Below, in pieces: positions 25,833 to 36,490 of a DNA stretch of 64,000 nucleotides. Every line of letters begins with the position of its first letter. Positions within the stretch are counted from its first letter, which is position 1. The notes under the pieces are model-generated. The model was not told the DNA's origin. It saw only the letters and a program-made list of their open reading frames with translations, and ran no database searches. Both the position numbers and the translations under genes were made by a program. The stretch comes from Verrucomicrobiota bacterium (GTDB lineage: Bacteria > Verrucomicrobiota > Verrucomicrobiia > Chthoniobacterales > SZAS-18), in assembly GCA_018240025.1 (NCBI GenBank), contig JAFEGM010000007.1, forward strand, positions 1 through 64,000, given 5' to 3'.

Positions 25833-26192
25833 CAGCTGGAAGTTCGGACCCCTCAAAAGGGCGATGCCCGCTCGCGATCTTTCGAGGAACGGATTCTATC
25901 CCTTCCCACAGTGTGGCCGCCCCGGGGACGATACTTTTCTATCCCAATCTACCGCCGTCGCAGCGATAGCGGCGCCCCGTGCGCCCCTGAACCTGCGGAG
26001 AAAATTCCCGAGGAGATTATCCCGAAAACGAAAAAACTGTTGGTTGGACAAAAATTGAGCCCCCTGATCAACAGGGTTTCAGTGAATTGATCGCGGCCCG
26101 CGACATGGCGGGGACGCGGCTTTCGCACCGACGCGGCGGCAAAAACGCAGCGACTTGTGCGGGATGAAAGGGCTCTTGGCCGTATGGCATGA
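25833..26192. other. Intergenic region without a supported gene
   Basis: 360 bases between the HNH gene and the methyltransferase. Short frames exist but none has a start with a ribosome site or a domain. An AT-richer patch (about 26020-26090) separates two cargo blocks and could mark an old junction. Confidence 0.4.
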
Positions 26193-26849
26193 GTGCCGAA
26201 GAATTTTGATCGCGTCGCCGCCGCCTATCCGTTGCTCGAGCGCCTGTCCTTTGGCGACGAACTTAACCGCGCACGTCGTGCTGCGCTCGAGCACGCTGCC
26301 GCTGCCGAACACATTCTTCTCGTGGGCGAAGGCAACGGCCGGTTCTTGAGCGAGTGCCTCAGCTGCCGAAATCGTGGAAAGGTGACGGTCGTCGATCTGA
26401 GCGCCAAGATGATCAATTCTGCGCGGCGCAAAGCGGCCGCACATTTGGAACGAGGCGACGTCGAATTCGTGCAGGCCGATTTCCTTAAATGGGAGGCTGC
26501 GCCCGAAGCCTTCGACCTCATCTGCACCCACTTCTTTCTCGACCTCTTTTGCCCGCCATCGCAACGCCTCGTGATCGAGAATATCGGCCGCTGCGCCCAG
26601 GCCGGCGCGCTCTGGATCGACGTGGACTATCGCTGTCCGCGCGTCGGTCGAGCGGCCCGCTTGATCGACTGGCTTCAATACCGTTTTGACCGCGCATTCT
26701 GCGGAGTGGAGGCCGACCAGCACTACGATCCCTCAGGACTCATTGCGGAGGCTGGTTGGACCTTGGACGAAGAGGAACCCTTCGCCCGCGGCAATGTGGT
26801 ATCTCGGACCTACCGGCGGAGGGAGCGCAGTCAGCGGGCCTCAGCTTGA
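26193..26849 (+). CDS. Class I SAM-dependent methyltransferase
   Basis: 218 residues, GTG start at 26193. Rossmann SAM motif I HILLVGEGNGRFLSECL, motif II VTVVDLSAKMINSARRK, then VEFVQADFLKWE and FDLICTHFFLDLF. Ubiquinone/menaquinone-type or small-molecule methyltransferase fold; substrate unknown. Its last 9 bases overlap the end of the convergent transporter gene. Cytoplasmic. Confidence 0.75.
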   Translation: MPKNFDRVAAAYPLLERLSFGDELNRARRAALEHAAAAEHILLVGEGNGRFLSECLSCRNRGKVTVVDLSAKMINSARRKAAAHLERGDVEFVQADFLKWEAAPEAFDLICTHFFLDLFCPPSQRLVIENIGRCAQAGALWIDVDYRCPRVGRAARLIDWLQYRFDRAFCGVEADQHYDPSGLIAEAGWTLDEEEPFARGNVVSRTYRRRERSQRASA

Positions 26850-27176
26850 GACCGAAACCAACCCGATTCCGATCGCGACCAGAAGTGCGCCAACCAGCAA
26901 CGGACGGCTGGGCCGCTCGCGCAGAAAGATCATCGAGCCAAGAATCACCGCGAAGACGTTGGCGCCTTGGAGTGGGAAAAAGTAGCTGAGTTCGAGGCGT
27001 TGCAGCAGGCCCAAGCTCAGAAAGAACGAAACTGCAAGGCCCGCGATTCCGCCGGCGAAGTAGCACCAGTTCGGCCAGCGCTTGGGAGCCAATAGATGCG
27101 GACTCATGGCCAGCTTCAACAGGAGCTGGCCCGCGGCGAAAGCGGCCGCGTTCAGCACGAAGAGGAGAGCGGTCAT
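26841..27176 (-). CDS. Half-size DMT/EamA transporter subunit (second of pair)
   Basis: 111 residues, four transmembrane helices, with the EamA C-terminal signature LQGANVFAVILGSMIFLRER followed by LLVGALLVAIGIGLV. Length and layout match small multidrug/ArnE-ArnF-type subunits. Overlaps the upstream partner by 4 bases (ATGA), so the two probably form a heterodimer exporting a small molecule. Substrate unknown. Confidence 0.7.
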   Translation of the reverse strand: MTALLFVLNAAAFAAGQLLLKLAMSPHLLAPKRWPNWCYFAGGIAGLAVSFFLSLGLLQRLELSYFFPLQGANVFAVILGSMIFLRERPSRPLLVGALLVAIGIGLVSVSS

Positions 27177-27613
27177 ACTTCCGTGCGCTCGGTTCGGGTT
27201 TCCAGGTCAGCCTGGCTGCGGGCCACGACGACGAGCCCTGCGACGATGAACAAGATGCCCACCGCACGTATGGGAGAGATGTGCTCGCCCAAAACGAGCC
27301 AACTGCCGGCGGCCACGAAAATGTGCACCACGCTGCCGAGGACGAACGCGACGCCGAGATCCAGATGTCGCAGCGCAACGAGCCAAGTCCCAAAGGCAGC
27401 AAGAGCAGCCACGACGGCGGCCCAAACCCAGGGACTGCCGAGCGTCGACAAGCCTGTCCATTGGGGAAAGACCGACAGCTGAGTGGCGGCAGTCGCGTCG
27501 GCCCCGAGCTTGCGCAGGACCTCGGATGCAGCCTCGAAGACCTGGCTCAACAATACGAGCAATGCCGACCTTCGAAATCGTGGTGAAGCCAGTTTGGAGT
27601 CGGAAGCGCTCAT
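27173..27613 (-). CDS. Half-size DMT/EamA transporter subunit (first of pair)
   Basis: About 146 residues from ATG 27613 (MSASDSKLASPRF). Four transmembrane helices, with GVAFVLGSVVHIFVAAGSWL and a LGEHISPIRAVGILFIVAGL end typical of EamA repeats. The stop overlaps the start of the 26841-27176 subunit. It begins 14 bases after the ECF sigma factor gene ends, so it may be in the same operon. Confidence 0.7.
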   Translation of the reverse strand: MSASDSKLASPRFRRSALLVLLSQVFEAASEVLRKLGADATAATQLSVFPQWTGLSTLGSPWVWAAVVAALAAFGTWLVALRHLDLGVAFVLGSVVHIFVAAGSWLVLGEHISPIRAVGILFIVAGLVVVARSQADLETRTERTEV

Positions 27614-27626
27614 GGGTTTCCTCCCA

Positions 27627-28211
27627 TCACAGACGGTCCAGGACGCCCGCGAGCATCTGCTCCAATTCCGCACGAGCCCGTCGGACCTTCATTTCGACGG
27701 CCTTCGTTGAAATACCGAGCAGCTCCGCGCACTCCTGCTGGGAACGCTCTTCCAAAGAAAAAAGGATGAGCGGTTCACGAAGCGCCGCCGGCAGGCGCTG
27801 GATGGCCTGTCCGAGGAGCGCTAGGTCGCTTGCTTGTGCCGAGAGGTCCGCGGGCGTCGGGCCGGATGCCGGCAGATCCAGGATCTCGTCGTGGGCGCGC
27901 TCCCCGCCGGCTGGCTCGGGTTTCGTAAGCGCCGTAGGCGTGCGCTTGAGCTTGCGCAGATGATCGGTGCAGAGGTTGGCGGTGATGCGAAAGAGCCAGG
28001 CGCGAAACGTACCCTGGCTGGAGCGAAACTTGTGTCGCTGAGTAAACACGCGCACGAACGCTTCTTGAGTGACGTCCCGCGCGTCGGCTTCCTGACGCAG
28101 CTGGCGCCAGGAGAACGCGAAGAGCGCGTCCTGATGGCGCTCGATGATGGCATTGAGCGCACTGTCGTCACCGCCCTGAAGGGCTGTGATCAATGGCAAA
28201 TCTGGGTCCAT
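27627..28211 (-). CDS. cnrH: ECF sigma factor (CnrH-like)
   Basis: 194 residues. Sigma-2 region DVTQEAFVRVFTQ and FRAWLFRITANLCTDHLRK, and sigma-4 HTH LPAALREPLILFSLEER...ECAELLGISTKAVEMKVRRAR. It lies at the far end of a minus-strand cluster that begins with a CnrY-like anti-sigma and CnrX-like sensor (34.5-35.3 kb), with czcCBA between. In Cupriavidus cnrYXH is contiguous, so this split order (YX-CBA-H) is unusual. Likely activates the cluster promoters when metal is sensed. Confidence 0.82.
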   Translation of the reverse strand: MDPDLPLITALQGGDDSALNAIIERHQDALFAFSWRQLRQEADARDVTQEAFVRVFTQRHKFRSSQGTFRAWLFRITANLCTDHLRKLKRTPTALTKPEPAGGERAHDEILDLPASGPTPADLSAQASDLALLGQAIQRLPAALREPLILFSLEERSQQECAELLGISTKAVEMKVRRARAELEQMLAGVLDRL

Positions 28212-28318
28212 GGCGAAGTAGCAGTGGCCGTGGGGGAAAGGCGCCGCCCGCGGGCTGCCCCAGACGACTTTCTGGAGCAGCTGTGGGACGCGGGCGGCGC
28301 GGCCCGCGCGGCGGCGGC

Positions 28319-31546
<3,228 letters not shown>

Positions 31547-31570
31547 TTAGGAAGCGAAAGTGGCCGGGGG

Positions 31571-32641
31571 TTAGTGGTCCGCGTCCGCGGAGCGTTTTCC
31601 GATTTCTGCCTTCAAAACGAAGGAGTTGGCCGAGACGTAGGATTCGCCGGCCTTCACGCCGGCCGTGACCTGCACCCAGTCCTGGTCGCGCAGTCCGAGC
31701 GTGACGGGTCGCGCCTCGAAGGCATCTCCTTCACGGACGAAGACAACGTTCTTTTCCTCGAGCACCTGGACGGCCGCGGCTCGCACCGCCACTGGCGCGT
31801 CGACTGCGCCGACAGTCACCTTGGCCGTGACGAAGAGGCCTGGTCGCAGCTCGCCGTTGGCATTGGGCACCAGCGCCCGGGCCAGCATCGACTGCGTGTT
31901 CTCCGCACCGAAGGGCGAGAGGTATTGCAGCGTGCTCAACGTTGGAGCCGGCGCGTCCGCCGAATTCTCGTTCTCGCCGCTGCTACGGCCCGAAGGGCTG
32001 ATCAGGACTTCGGAGCCAATCTTGAGCTGGGCAAAGTCTTCCCGATAGACGTTCAGGTCGACATAGACCGTGCTCAGGTCGGTGATGGTGAAGATGGTCT
32101 TCTGATCGTTGACCGCCTCTCCGAGAGTGACTTCGCGCGCGGTGACAGTGCCGGCGATTTCGCTGCGAACCTCGTAGGTGCGCAGGCTGTCGTTGCTTTC
32201 GACCGTGGCGAGGATCTCGCCTTTGGCGACGACGTCGCCCAGGCGCTTGCGCACAGAGCGAATGATACCGGCGAAGCGGGGCGAGACGTGCGCGGTCGTT
32301 TCCTCGTTGGCGGTCACCTTGCCGTAGAGGCGAATCGTCGCTCGCACTTTGACGGGCCCGGCCGTTTCGATCTTGAGGGCGGCGTTCTTGAGACGCTCGG
32401 GATTCATCTCCACTCGCGCTGCTCCGCCGTGCTCTTCTTTCTTCGCCTCGGGCTTGGCCTCCTCTTTGGGCGGCGCTGCGGGCTTCATGCGCGTGATGCC
32501 AATGGCAGCCACCGCACCGATCGCCAAAATGACAGCGATCAGCACGAAGCTCAGCAGCGGCCGCTTGCGCGGCGTGAACGAGGGCGCCGACTCGTTGGGT
32601 CCTTCGGAGTGATTGGGTTGGTCTTCAGGTGAAGCGTTCAT
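31571..32641 (-). CDS. czcB: CzcB-type periplasmic adaptor (second copy)
   Basis: 356 residues. N-terminal transmembrane anchor (LLSFVLIAVILAIGAVAAIGI), then a Lys/Glu/Pro-rich linker. Lipoyl halves FAGIIRSVRKRLGDVVAKGE and EIAGTVTAREVTLGEAVNDQ follow, then barrel (LRPGLFVTAKVTV) and MPD (GLRDQDWVQVTAGVKAGESYV). Overlaps czcC by 4 bases. Forms the tripartite pump with the flanking genes. Confidence 0.9.
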   Translation of the reverse strand: MNASPEDQPNHSEGPNESAPSFTPRKRPLLSFVLIAVILAIGAVAAIGITRMKPAAPPKEEAKPEAKKEEHGGAARVEMNPERLKNAALKIETAGPVKVRATIRLYGKVTANEETTAHVSPRFAGIIRSVRKRLGDVVAKGEILATVESNDSLRTYEVRSEIAGTVTAREVTLGEAVNDQKTIFTITDLSTVYVDLNVYREDFAQLKIGSEVLISPSGRSSGENENSADAPAPTLSTLQYLSPFGAENTQSMLARALVPNANGELRPGLFVTAKVTVGAVDAPVAVRAAAVQVLEEKNVVFVREGDAFEARPVTLGLRDQDWVQVTAGVKAGESYVSANSFVLKAEIGKRSADADH

Positions 32642-33957
32642 TTCGTGCGGAGGGAGGTTTTGTTGGAAGAAGGAGAAAGGGAGCGCTCAGGAGAGCCGCC
32701 CGGGCTGGGTCCGCTGAGGCCGGTGATTTCAGCGAGCGCCTGGTGATAGGCGCTCTGGGCGAGCAGCAGCGCGCCGCGCGCAGTGACGAGCGTCCTGCGT
32801 GCATCGATGAGATCGAGCTGGCTAAAGCGGCCAGCGAGATAGCCCTGGTCGATCAGTCGGAACGCTTCCTCGGCCCCCGGAAGGACTTGGCCGCGCAGCA
32901 GATCGATCTCCCGGCGCGCTGCCTGCGCGGTGCGATAGGCGTCGTTCACGCGAGTGGAAACGCCCACGACAGCCGCCTCACGCAGCTGCGCTGTCTTGAT
33001 CAGATTCGCGCGAGCTTCGCGGATCGCGCCTTGGTTCTGATTGGCGACCGGCAGAGCGAGCTGGAACTGGAAGACCGCGGCTCCATCGCCAGTCTCCGAA
33101 AAACGTCGATAGCCGATTCCAAAGGTCGGATCGGGCACCGCGACAGCTTTGGCCAGTGTCAGCTCAGCCTGGCGCCGATCGATCTCGGAATTGAAGCGAG
33201 CGAGGGCAGGTGTGCTTCCGGCCCGCGTCTTCAGCGAATCGAGCGAAGGCAACGGGGGAAGGCTCTCAAGCTCGCCCTGGGCGACCGAGAACGTGGGGGT
33301 TACCGCTCCCCAGCTCGCCGCCAAACGGCCCCGCGCCTGCGCCAGGTCGCGCTCAGCTTGGGCTTCCTCGATGCGCACCGTCGCTGCTGCCGTGCGAGCC
33401 CGGGTGACTTCGACGGGATTGGCGGCACCGGCTTCGATCCGGCGCTCGATGGCTGGGATGACGCCTTCGGTCAGTTGCCGGGTCTCGCGGGCCAGCTCGA
33501 GCCGCCGCTGCGCCGCTACGACCTGAACGAAGAGCGTTGTCGTGCGGCTGAACAGTTCGAGCCGCTTGGCTTCAAAATCGAACCCGGCCAGCTGCCGCCC
33601 GAGGTTGGCGACCGCCACGCGTGCCGCGCGTTTGCCGCCGACTTCGACGAGCTGATTGAGTTGCAGCGTTGTCTCGGTGGCGCGCAGCCCTCGATAAGGT
33701 CCGCTTCCGAGGACGTTCTCCGCGGTGACGTCGAGCGCGGGATTGGGCCGCAACGACGATTGGAGCAGCCGTCCTTCAGCTGCGCGGATTTCAGTTTGGG
33801 TAGCCGCCAGCTCCGGATTCTGGAGCAGCGTCAGACGCAGGGCAGCGCGCAGAGAAAGCGCGCCGGTGGGATTTTCGGTGCCTGGCAATCCGCCGGCCTG
33901 AAGGGCCGGTATGCACAGGAGGAAGGCGAGAGAGGTCGAAAGAAGAGGTCGAAACAC
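32638..33957 (-). CDS. czcC: CzcC/TolC-type outer-membrane efflux channel (second copy)
   Basis: 439 residues with a signal peptide (LLSTSLAFLLCIPALQAG). TolC-type features: LLQNPELAATQTEIRAAEG, LNQLVEVGGKRAARVAVAN, ARTAAATVRIEEAQAERDL, FRLIDQGYLAGRFSQLDLI. Third part of the CnrH-regulated pump. First gene of the czcCBA unit, 180 bases downstream of the small protein at 34137, with a terminator-like hairpin between. Confidence 0.9.
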   Translation of the reverse strand: MFRPLLSTSLAFLLCIPALQAGGLPGTENPTGALSLRAALRLTLLQNPELAATQTEIRAAEGRLLQSSLRPNPALDVTAENVLGSGPYRGLRATETTLQLNQLVEVGGKRAARVAVANLGRQLAGFDFEAKRLELFSRTTTLFVQVVAAQRRLELARETRQLTEGVIPAIERRIEAGAANPVEVTRARTAAATVRIEEAQAERDLAQARGRLAASWGAVTPTFSVAQGELESLPPLPSLDSLKTRAGSTPALARFNSEIDRRQAELTLAKAVAVPDPTFGIGYRRFSETGDGAAVFQFQLALPVANQNQGAIREARANLIKTAQLREAAVVGVSTRVNDAYRTAQAARREIDLLRGQVLPGAEEAFRLIDQGYLAGRFSQLDLIDARRTLVTARGALLLAQSAYHQALAEITGLSGPSPGGSPERSLSPSSNKTSLRTK

Positions 33958-34029
33958 GACAGTGCGAAAATGGAGGTTTTGAAGGCCTAAGCGGATTGGG
34001 CCGACCCCCTGGCCTGGGGGCTGCGGCGC

Positions 34030-34060
34030 AAAAAAAGCCCGACGCGAATGCGTTCGGGCT
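34030..34060 (-). terminator. Rho-independent terminator-like hairpin between sensor genes and czcC
   Basis: On the minus strand AGCCCGA...TCGGGCT forms a ~10-bp stem with one bulge and a GAAT-type loop, followed by seven T residues (34036-34030). It sits between the small protein gene (34137-34487) and czcC (start 33957). It may end the sensor transcript or attenuate read-through into czcCBA. Confidence 0.65.
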
Positions 34061-34136
34061 ATGGGCCAGGGGATTCGCTAGCCACTCTCAAAACGTCTCG
34101 TGCAATCCGGGCACGATACGAGAGTGCTCCCTGGCC

Positions 34137-34487
34137 CTAGGCGATCTGGGGAGGCAGGTCGATCGAGCTGCTGCGGCTCGTCGCCTCATCCTGCTGAACG
34201 GAAATCCGACTGACGGTTTGATGAACTCGCGCCGGCAATGCGAACGACGTGTGCAACGCGATCGCCGTGCCATGGAACTGGCAATGGAACACGCAGCTCG
34301 TGTCCGAGCCGCCGTCTCCGTCGCCGCCAGCGTCGTCATCCGCGCTCAGACTTGCGACCGCCGCTGCGGTCGACTGCGTGGCGTGAGCGCCCGCTTTGCA
34401 AACGATCTGATGGGCTTGGCCCAGGAACACGCCAAAGACCACCAGCAGCAAAAGCCACTTGGGGAGGTTCAGCGGAGTTCCACGCAT
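34137..34487 (-). CDS. Small exported His/Cys/Asp-rich protein
   Basis: About 116 residues from ATG 34487 (MRGTPLNLPKWLLLLVVFGVFLGQAH). Signal peptide or anchor, then an Asp/Gly-rich stretch (SADDDAGGDGDGGSD) and SCVFHCQFHGTAIALH, a C-x3-C...H cluster. Metal binding is likely. Located directly after the CnrX-like gene and ahead of the terminator hairpin. The upstream in-frame extension to 34715 overlaps the sensor gene and is rejected. Confidence 0.55.
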   Translation of the reverse strand: MRGTPLNLPKWLLLLVVFGVFLGQAHQIVCKAGAHATQSTAAAVASLSADDDAGGDGDGGSDTSCVFHCQFHGTAIALHTSFALPARVHQTVSRISVQQDEATSRSSSIDLPPQIA

Positions 34488-34543
34488 GATCGGACGCGAC
34501 CTATAACTTCTTAACCCGTTGGTGTCAAAGCGCGCAGGCCCGC

Positions 34544-34987
34544 TCAGTCGGCGGCATCGCGGCTCAAAGCGTCCGATGTCAGATGCAAAAAGCGTTTGGT
34601 TTGTTCGGGCGTCAGATAGTCGGAAATTTCCAAACAGTGGCGCACCGTGGCGCGCTGCAATTCGCCTTGAGCGCGCAGCCCGCGCTCGATCGCAGCTTCG
34701 ACCGCGGGACTCCAACGTCCCTCCTTTTGGATCGCCACGGCCAGTTCGCGATTCGCGCTGCGGATCTCAGCAATTAGCTTGGCGCGAGTTTCGAGGAATC
34801 GCTTCTCCGCCGGAGCCATCTTCTCGTCCTGCTCCTTGCTCAGATGGAGCTGGTCGTGCAGCCACTGATGCGCATCGACGACGGCGGGCGCGCTCGAGCG
34901 CACCGCGCGCGCGGACAGCAACGCCGACACTGCCGCGACGGCGACTACGAGAATGAAGACGAGCGCGTAGCGCGGGACCGACCTCAT
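34544..34987 (-). CDS. cnrX: CnrX-like periplasmic metal sensor
   Basis: 147 residues; one N-terminal transmembrane helix (YALVFILVVAVAAVSALL) and a helical periplasmic domain. The metal ligands of Cupriavidus CnrX (H42, H46, E63, H119, M123) align at a constant offset of 2: H40, H44 (AHQWLHD), E61 and H117, but position 121 is Ile (RHCLEISDYL) rather than Met. It senses metal and releases the anti-sigma factor. The altered ligand suggests a changed metal preference or response. Overlaps cnrY by 4 bases. Confidence 0.75.
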   Translation of the reverse strand: MRSVPRYALVFILVVAVAAVSALLSARAVRSSAPAVVDAHQWLHDQLHLSKEQDEKMAPAEKRFLETRAKLIAEIRSANRELAVAIQKEGRWSPAVEAAIERGLRAQGELQRATVRHCLEISDYLTPEQTKRFLHLTSDALSRDAAD

Positions 34988-35307
34988 GGCTTGTATGCAA
35001 TCAGCTTGGCCGGACTGCCCGGCGCCTGCGGCGAAAAGACGTCGAGGTAAAGAGCTGCCCGGGCGGTGCGCTGGTGTTCACGCATGCTGGCCGTCATTTG
35101 CCCAGCCGACAGGCCGACGACCAACGCGAGCATGAGTGCGGCCGACGCGATGCGCCAATTGCTCAAGAGCGCGAGCAGCTCAGCGAGCCAGCCGCGGCCT
35201 TCGTCAGGACGCTGCGCAATCGCGTGCCAAACCTGGGCGCGCAGGTCCGTCGGCGTTGGCGGCGGCTTTTGCGCGGCCAAAGCCTTCAAGAGTTCATCAA
35301 GATTCAT
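34984..35307 (-). CDS. cnrY: CnrY-like membrane anti-sigma factor
   Basis: About 107 residues from ATG 35307 (MNLDELLKALAAQ); an extension to 35328 is possible. An N-terminal cytoplasmic helix would bind the ECF sigma factor. One transmembrane helix follows (IASAALMLALVVGLSAGQM), then a short periplasmic tail ending FSPQAPGSPAKLIAYKP. Translationally coupled to cnrX (ATGA). First gene of the cluster; the sigma factor is at the far end. Confidence 0.65.
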   Translation of the reverse strand: MNLDELLKALAAQKPPPTPTDLRAQVWHAIAQRPDEGRGWLAELLALLSNWRIASAALMLALVVGLSAGQMTASMREHQRTARAALYLDVFSPQAPGSPAKLIAYKP

Positions 35308-35446
35308 CCCTGCGTACAACGTTGGCATAAGGCCTCACCCCGCAAACTATTTGGGCGCCCGCCTACGCTTCTGAGCAAAGGCATTGCCTCTAAGCGGCCA
35401 ACTGCCGTGTAATCAGCGAACGACTGCAATCCCGCAGTCTGAAAGC

Positions 35447-35467
35447 CTCCACGGACGCGCCGTGGAG
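35447..35467. promoter_or_regulatory. Perfect 8-bp inverted repeat upstream of czcD
   Basis: CTCCACGG (35447-35454), loop ACGCG, CCGTGGAG (35460-35467), 27 bases before the czcD ATG at 35495. It lies in the 187-base divergent gap with cnrY. Could be an operator or an mRNA hairpin; no T-run follows. Confidence 0.4.
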
Positions 35468-35494
35468 TTCACGCCAACCAAAGCGGTTTTACGT

Positions 35495-36436
35495 ATGAGC
35501 GCCGATCATCAGGTCTCCAGAGATAGCAGTGCGGCCCATGTCAGCCGGCTCAAACTCGCGCTCGTTCTCACGGGCTCTTTTCTGATCATCGAAGTCGTAG
35601 GTGGCCTTTGGACTGGCAGCCTGGCGTTGCTCTCCGACGCGGCTCACATGCTGACGGACGTGTCTGCTCTCATCCTGGCGCTGGTCGCCATTCGGGTGGG
35701 AAAGCGGGCCGCCGATGCCAAGCGCACCTTTGGCTACTACCGCTTCGAGATCTTGGCGGCCGCCTTCAACGCGGTCGTGCTGTTCCTGGTCGCGTTCTAC
35801 ATCCTCTACGAGGCCTATCAGCGCTTCCGGCAGCCACCGGTCGAGATTGCCAGCGGCTGGATGCTCGCGATCGCCGCAGCGGGACTCGTCATCAATTTGA
35901 TCAGCATGAGCGTGCTGCGTTCAGGCAGCACGGAAAGCTTGAACGTGAAAGGCGCCTATCTCGAGGTCTGGAGCGACATGCTCGGCTCGATCGCCGTCAT
36001 CGTGGCCGCTCTCATCATCAAGCTCACCGGTTGGTGGCCCATCGATCCCATCCTCGGCGTGCTGATTGGATTTTGGGTTCTGCCGCGCACGTGGACGCTG
36101 CTCAACGAGAGCCTCAACGTGCTTCTCGAAGGTGTGCCCGACGGGATTGAGTTGCAGAAGATCCACGACGCCCTGGCCGCGCTGCCGGGCGTTACCGAGG
36201 TCCACGATTTGCACGTCTGGTCGCTGACAAGCGGACGAAACAGTCTGACCGTTCATCTCGTTGCTCCAACCGCCACGGGCGACGCCGGGTTTGCCTTGGT
36301 TCGAAGTGCGCAAGCCATCGCCGCTGAGCATAAGATCGAGCACGCCAGCATCCAGGTTGAAGACGCTGCGCAAGGCCCGCTCGAGCACGACTCGCACCCG
36401 TCACCATGGCCGGCGTCAGGCGCGCCGCCGACCTAA
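35495..36436 (+). CDS. czcD: Cation diffusion facilitator (CzcD-type)
   Basis: ATG at 35495; 313 residues with six transmembrane helices. First metal-site half LSDAAHMLTDVSAL supplies H-x3-D. The second half is AYLEVWSDMLGS, with Glu where Zn-CDFs such as CzcD/YiiP usually have His (H-x3-D), so the site is HD/ED. The C-terminal domain (EVHDLHVWSLTSGRNSLTVHL, HASIQVED) is the usual dimeric cytoplasmic domain. Exports divalent metal in exchange for protons. Divergent from cnrYX. Confidence 0.85.
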   Translation: MSADHQVSRDSSAAHVSRLKLALVLTGSFLIIEVVGGLWTGSLALLSDAAHMLTDVSALILALVAIRVGKRAADAKRTFGYYRFEILAAAFNAVVLFLVAFYILYEAYQRFRQPPVEIASGWMLAIAAAGLVINLISMSVLRSGSTESLNVKGAYLEVWSDMLGSIAVIVAALIIKLTGWWPIDPILGVLIGFWVLPRTWTLLNESLNVLLEGVPDGIELQKIHDALAALPGVTEVHDLHVWSLTSGRNSLTVHLVAPTATGDAGFALVRSAQAIAAEHKIEHASIQVEDAAQGPLEHDSHPSPWPASGAPPT

Positions 36437-36490
36437 AGGGGCTGCCTCACGCGGCCATCTTTCCCGGCGTCATCTGCGACGTTCCCGGTG

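Noticed and set aside
31574-33990. Two plus-strand frames opposite czcB and czcC
   Set aside because: Both mirror recognised genes; composition is typical of antisense GC-rich DNA.
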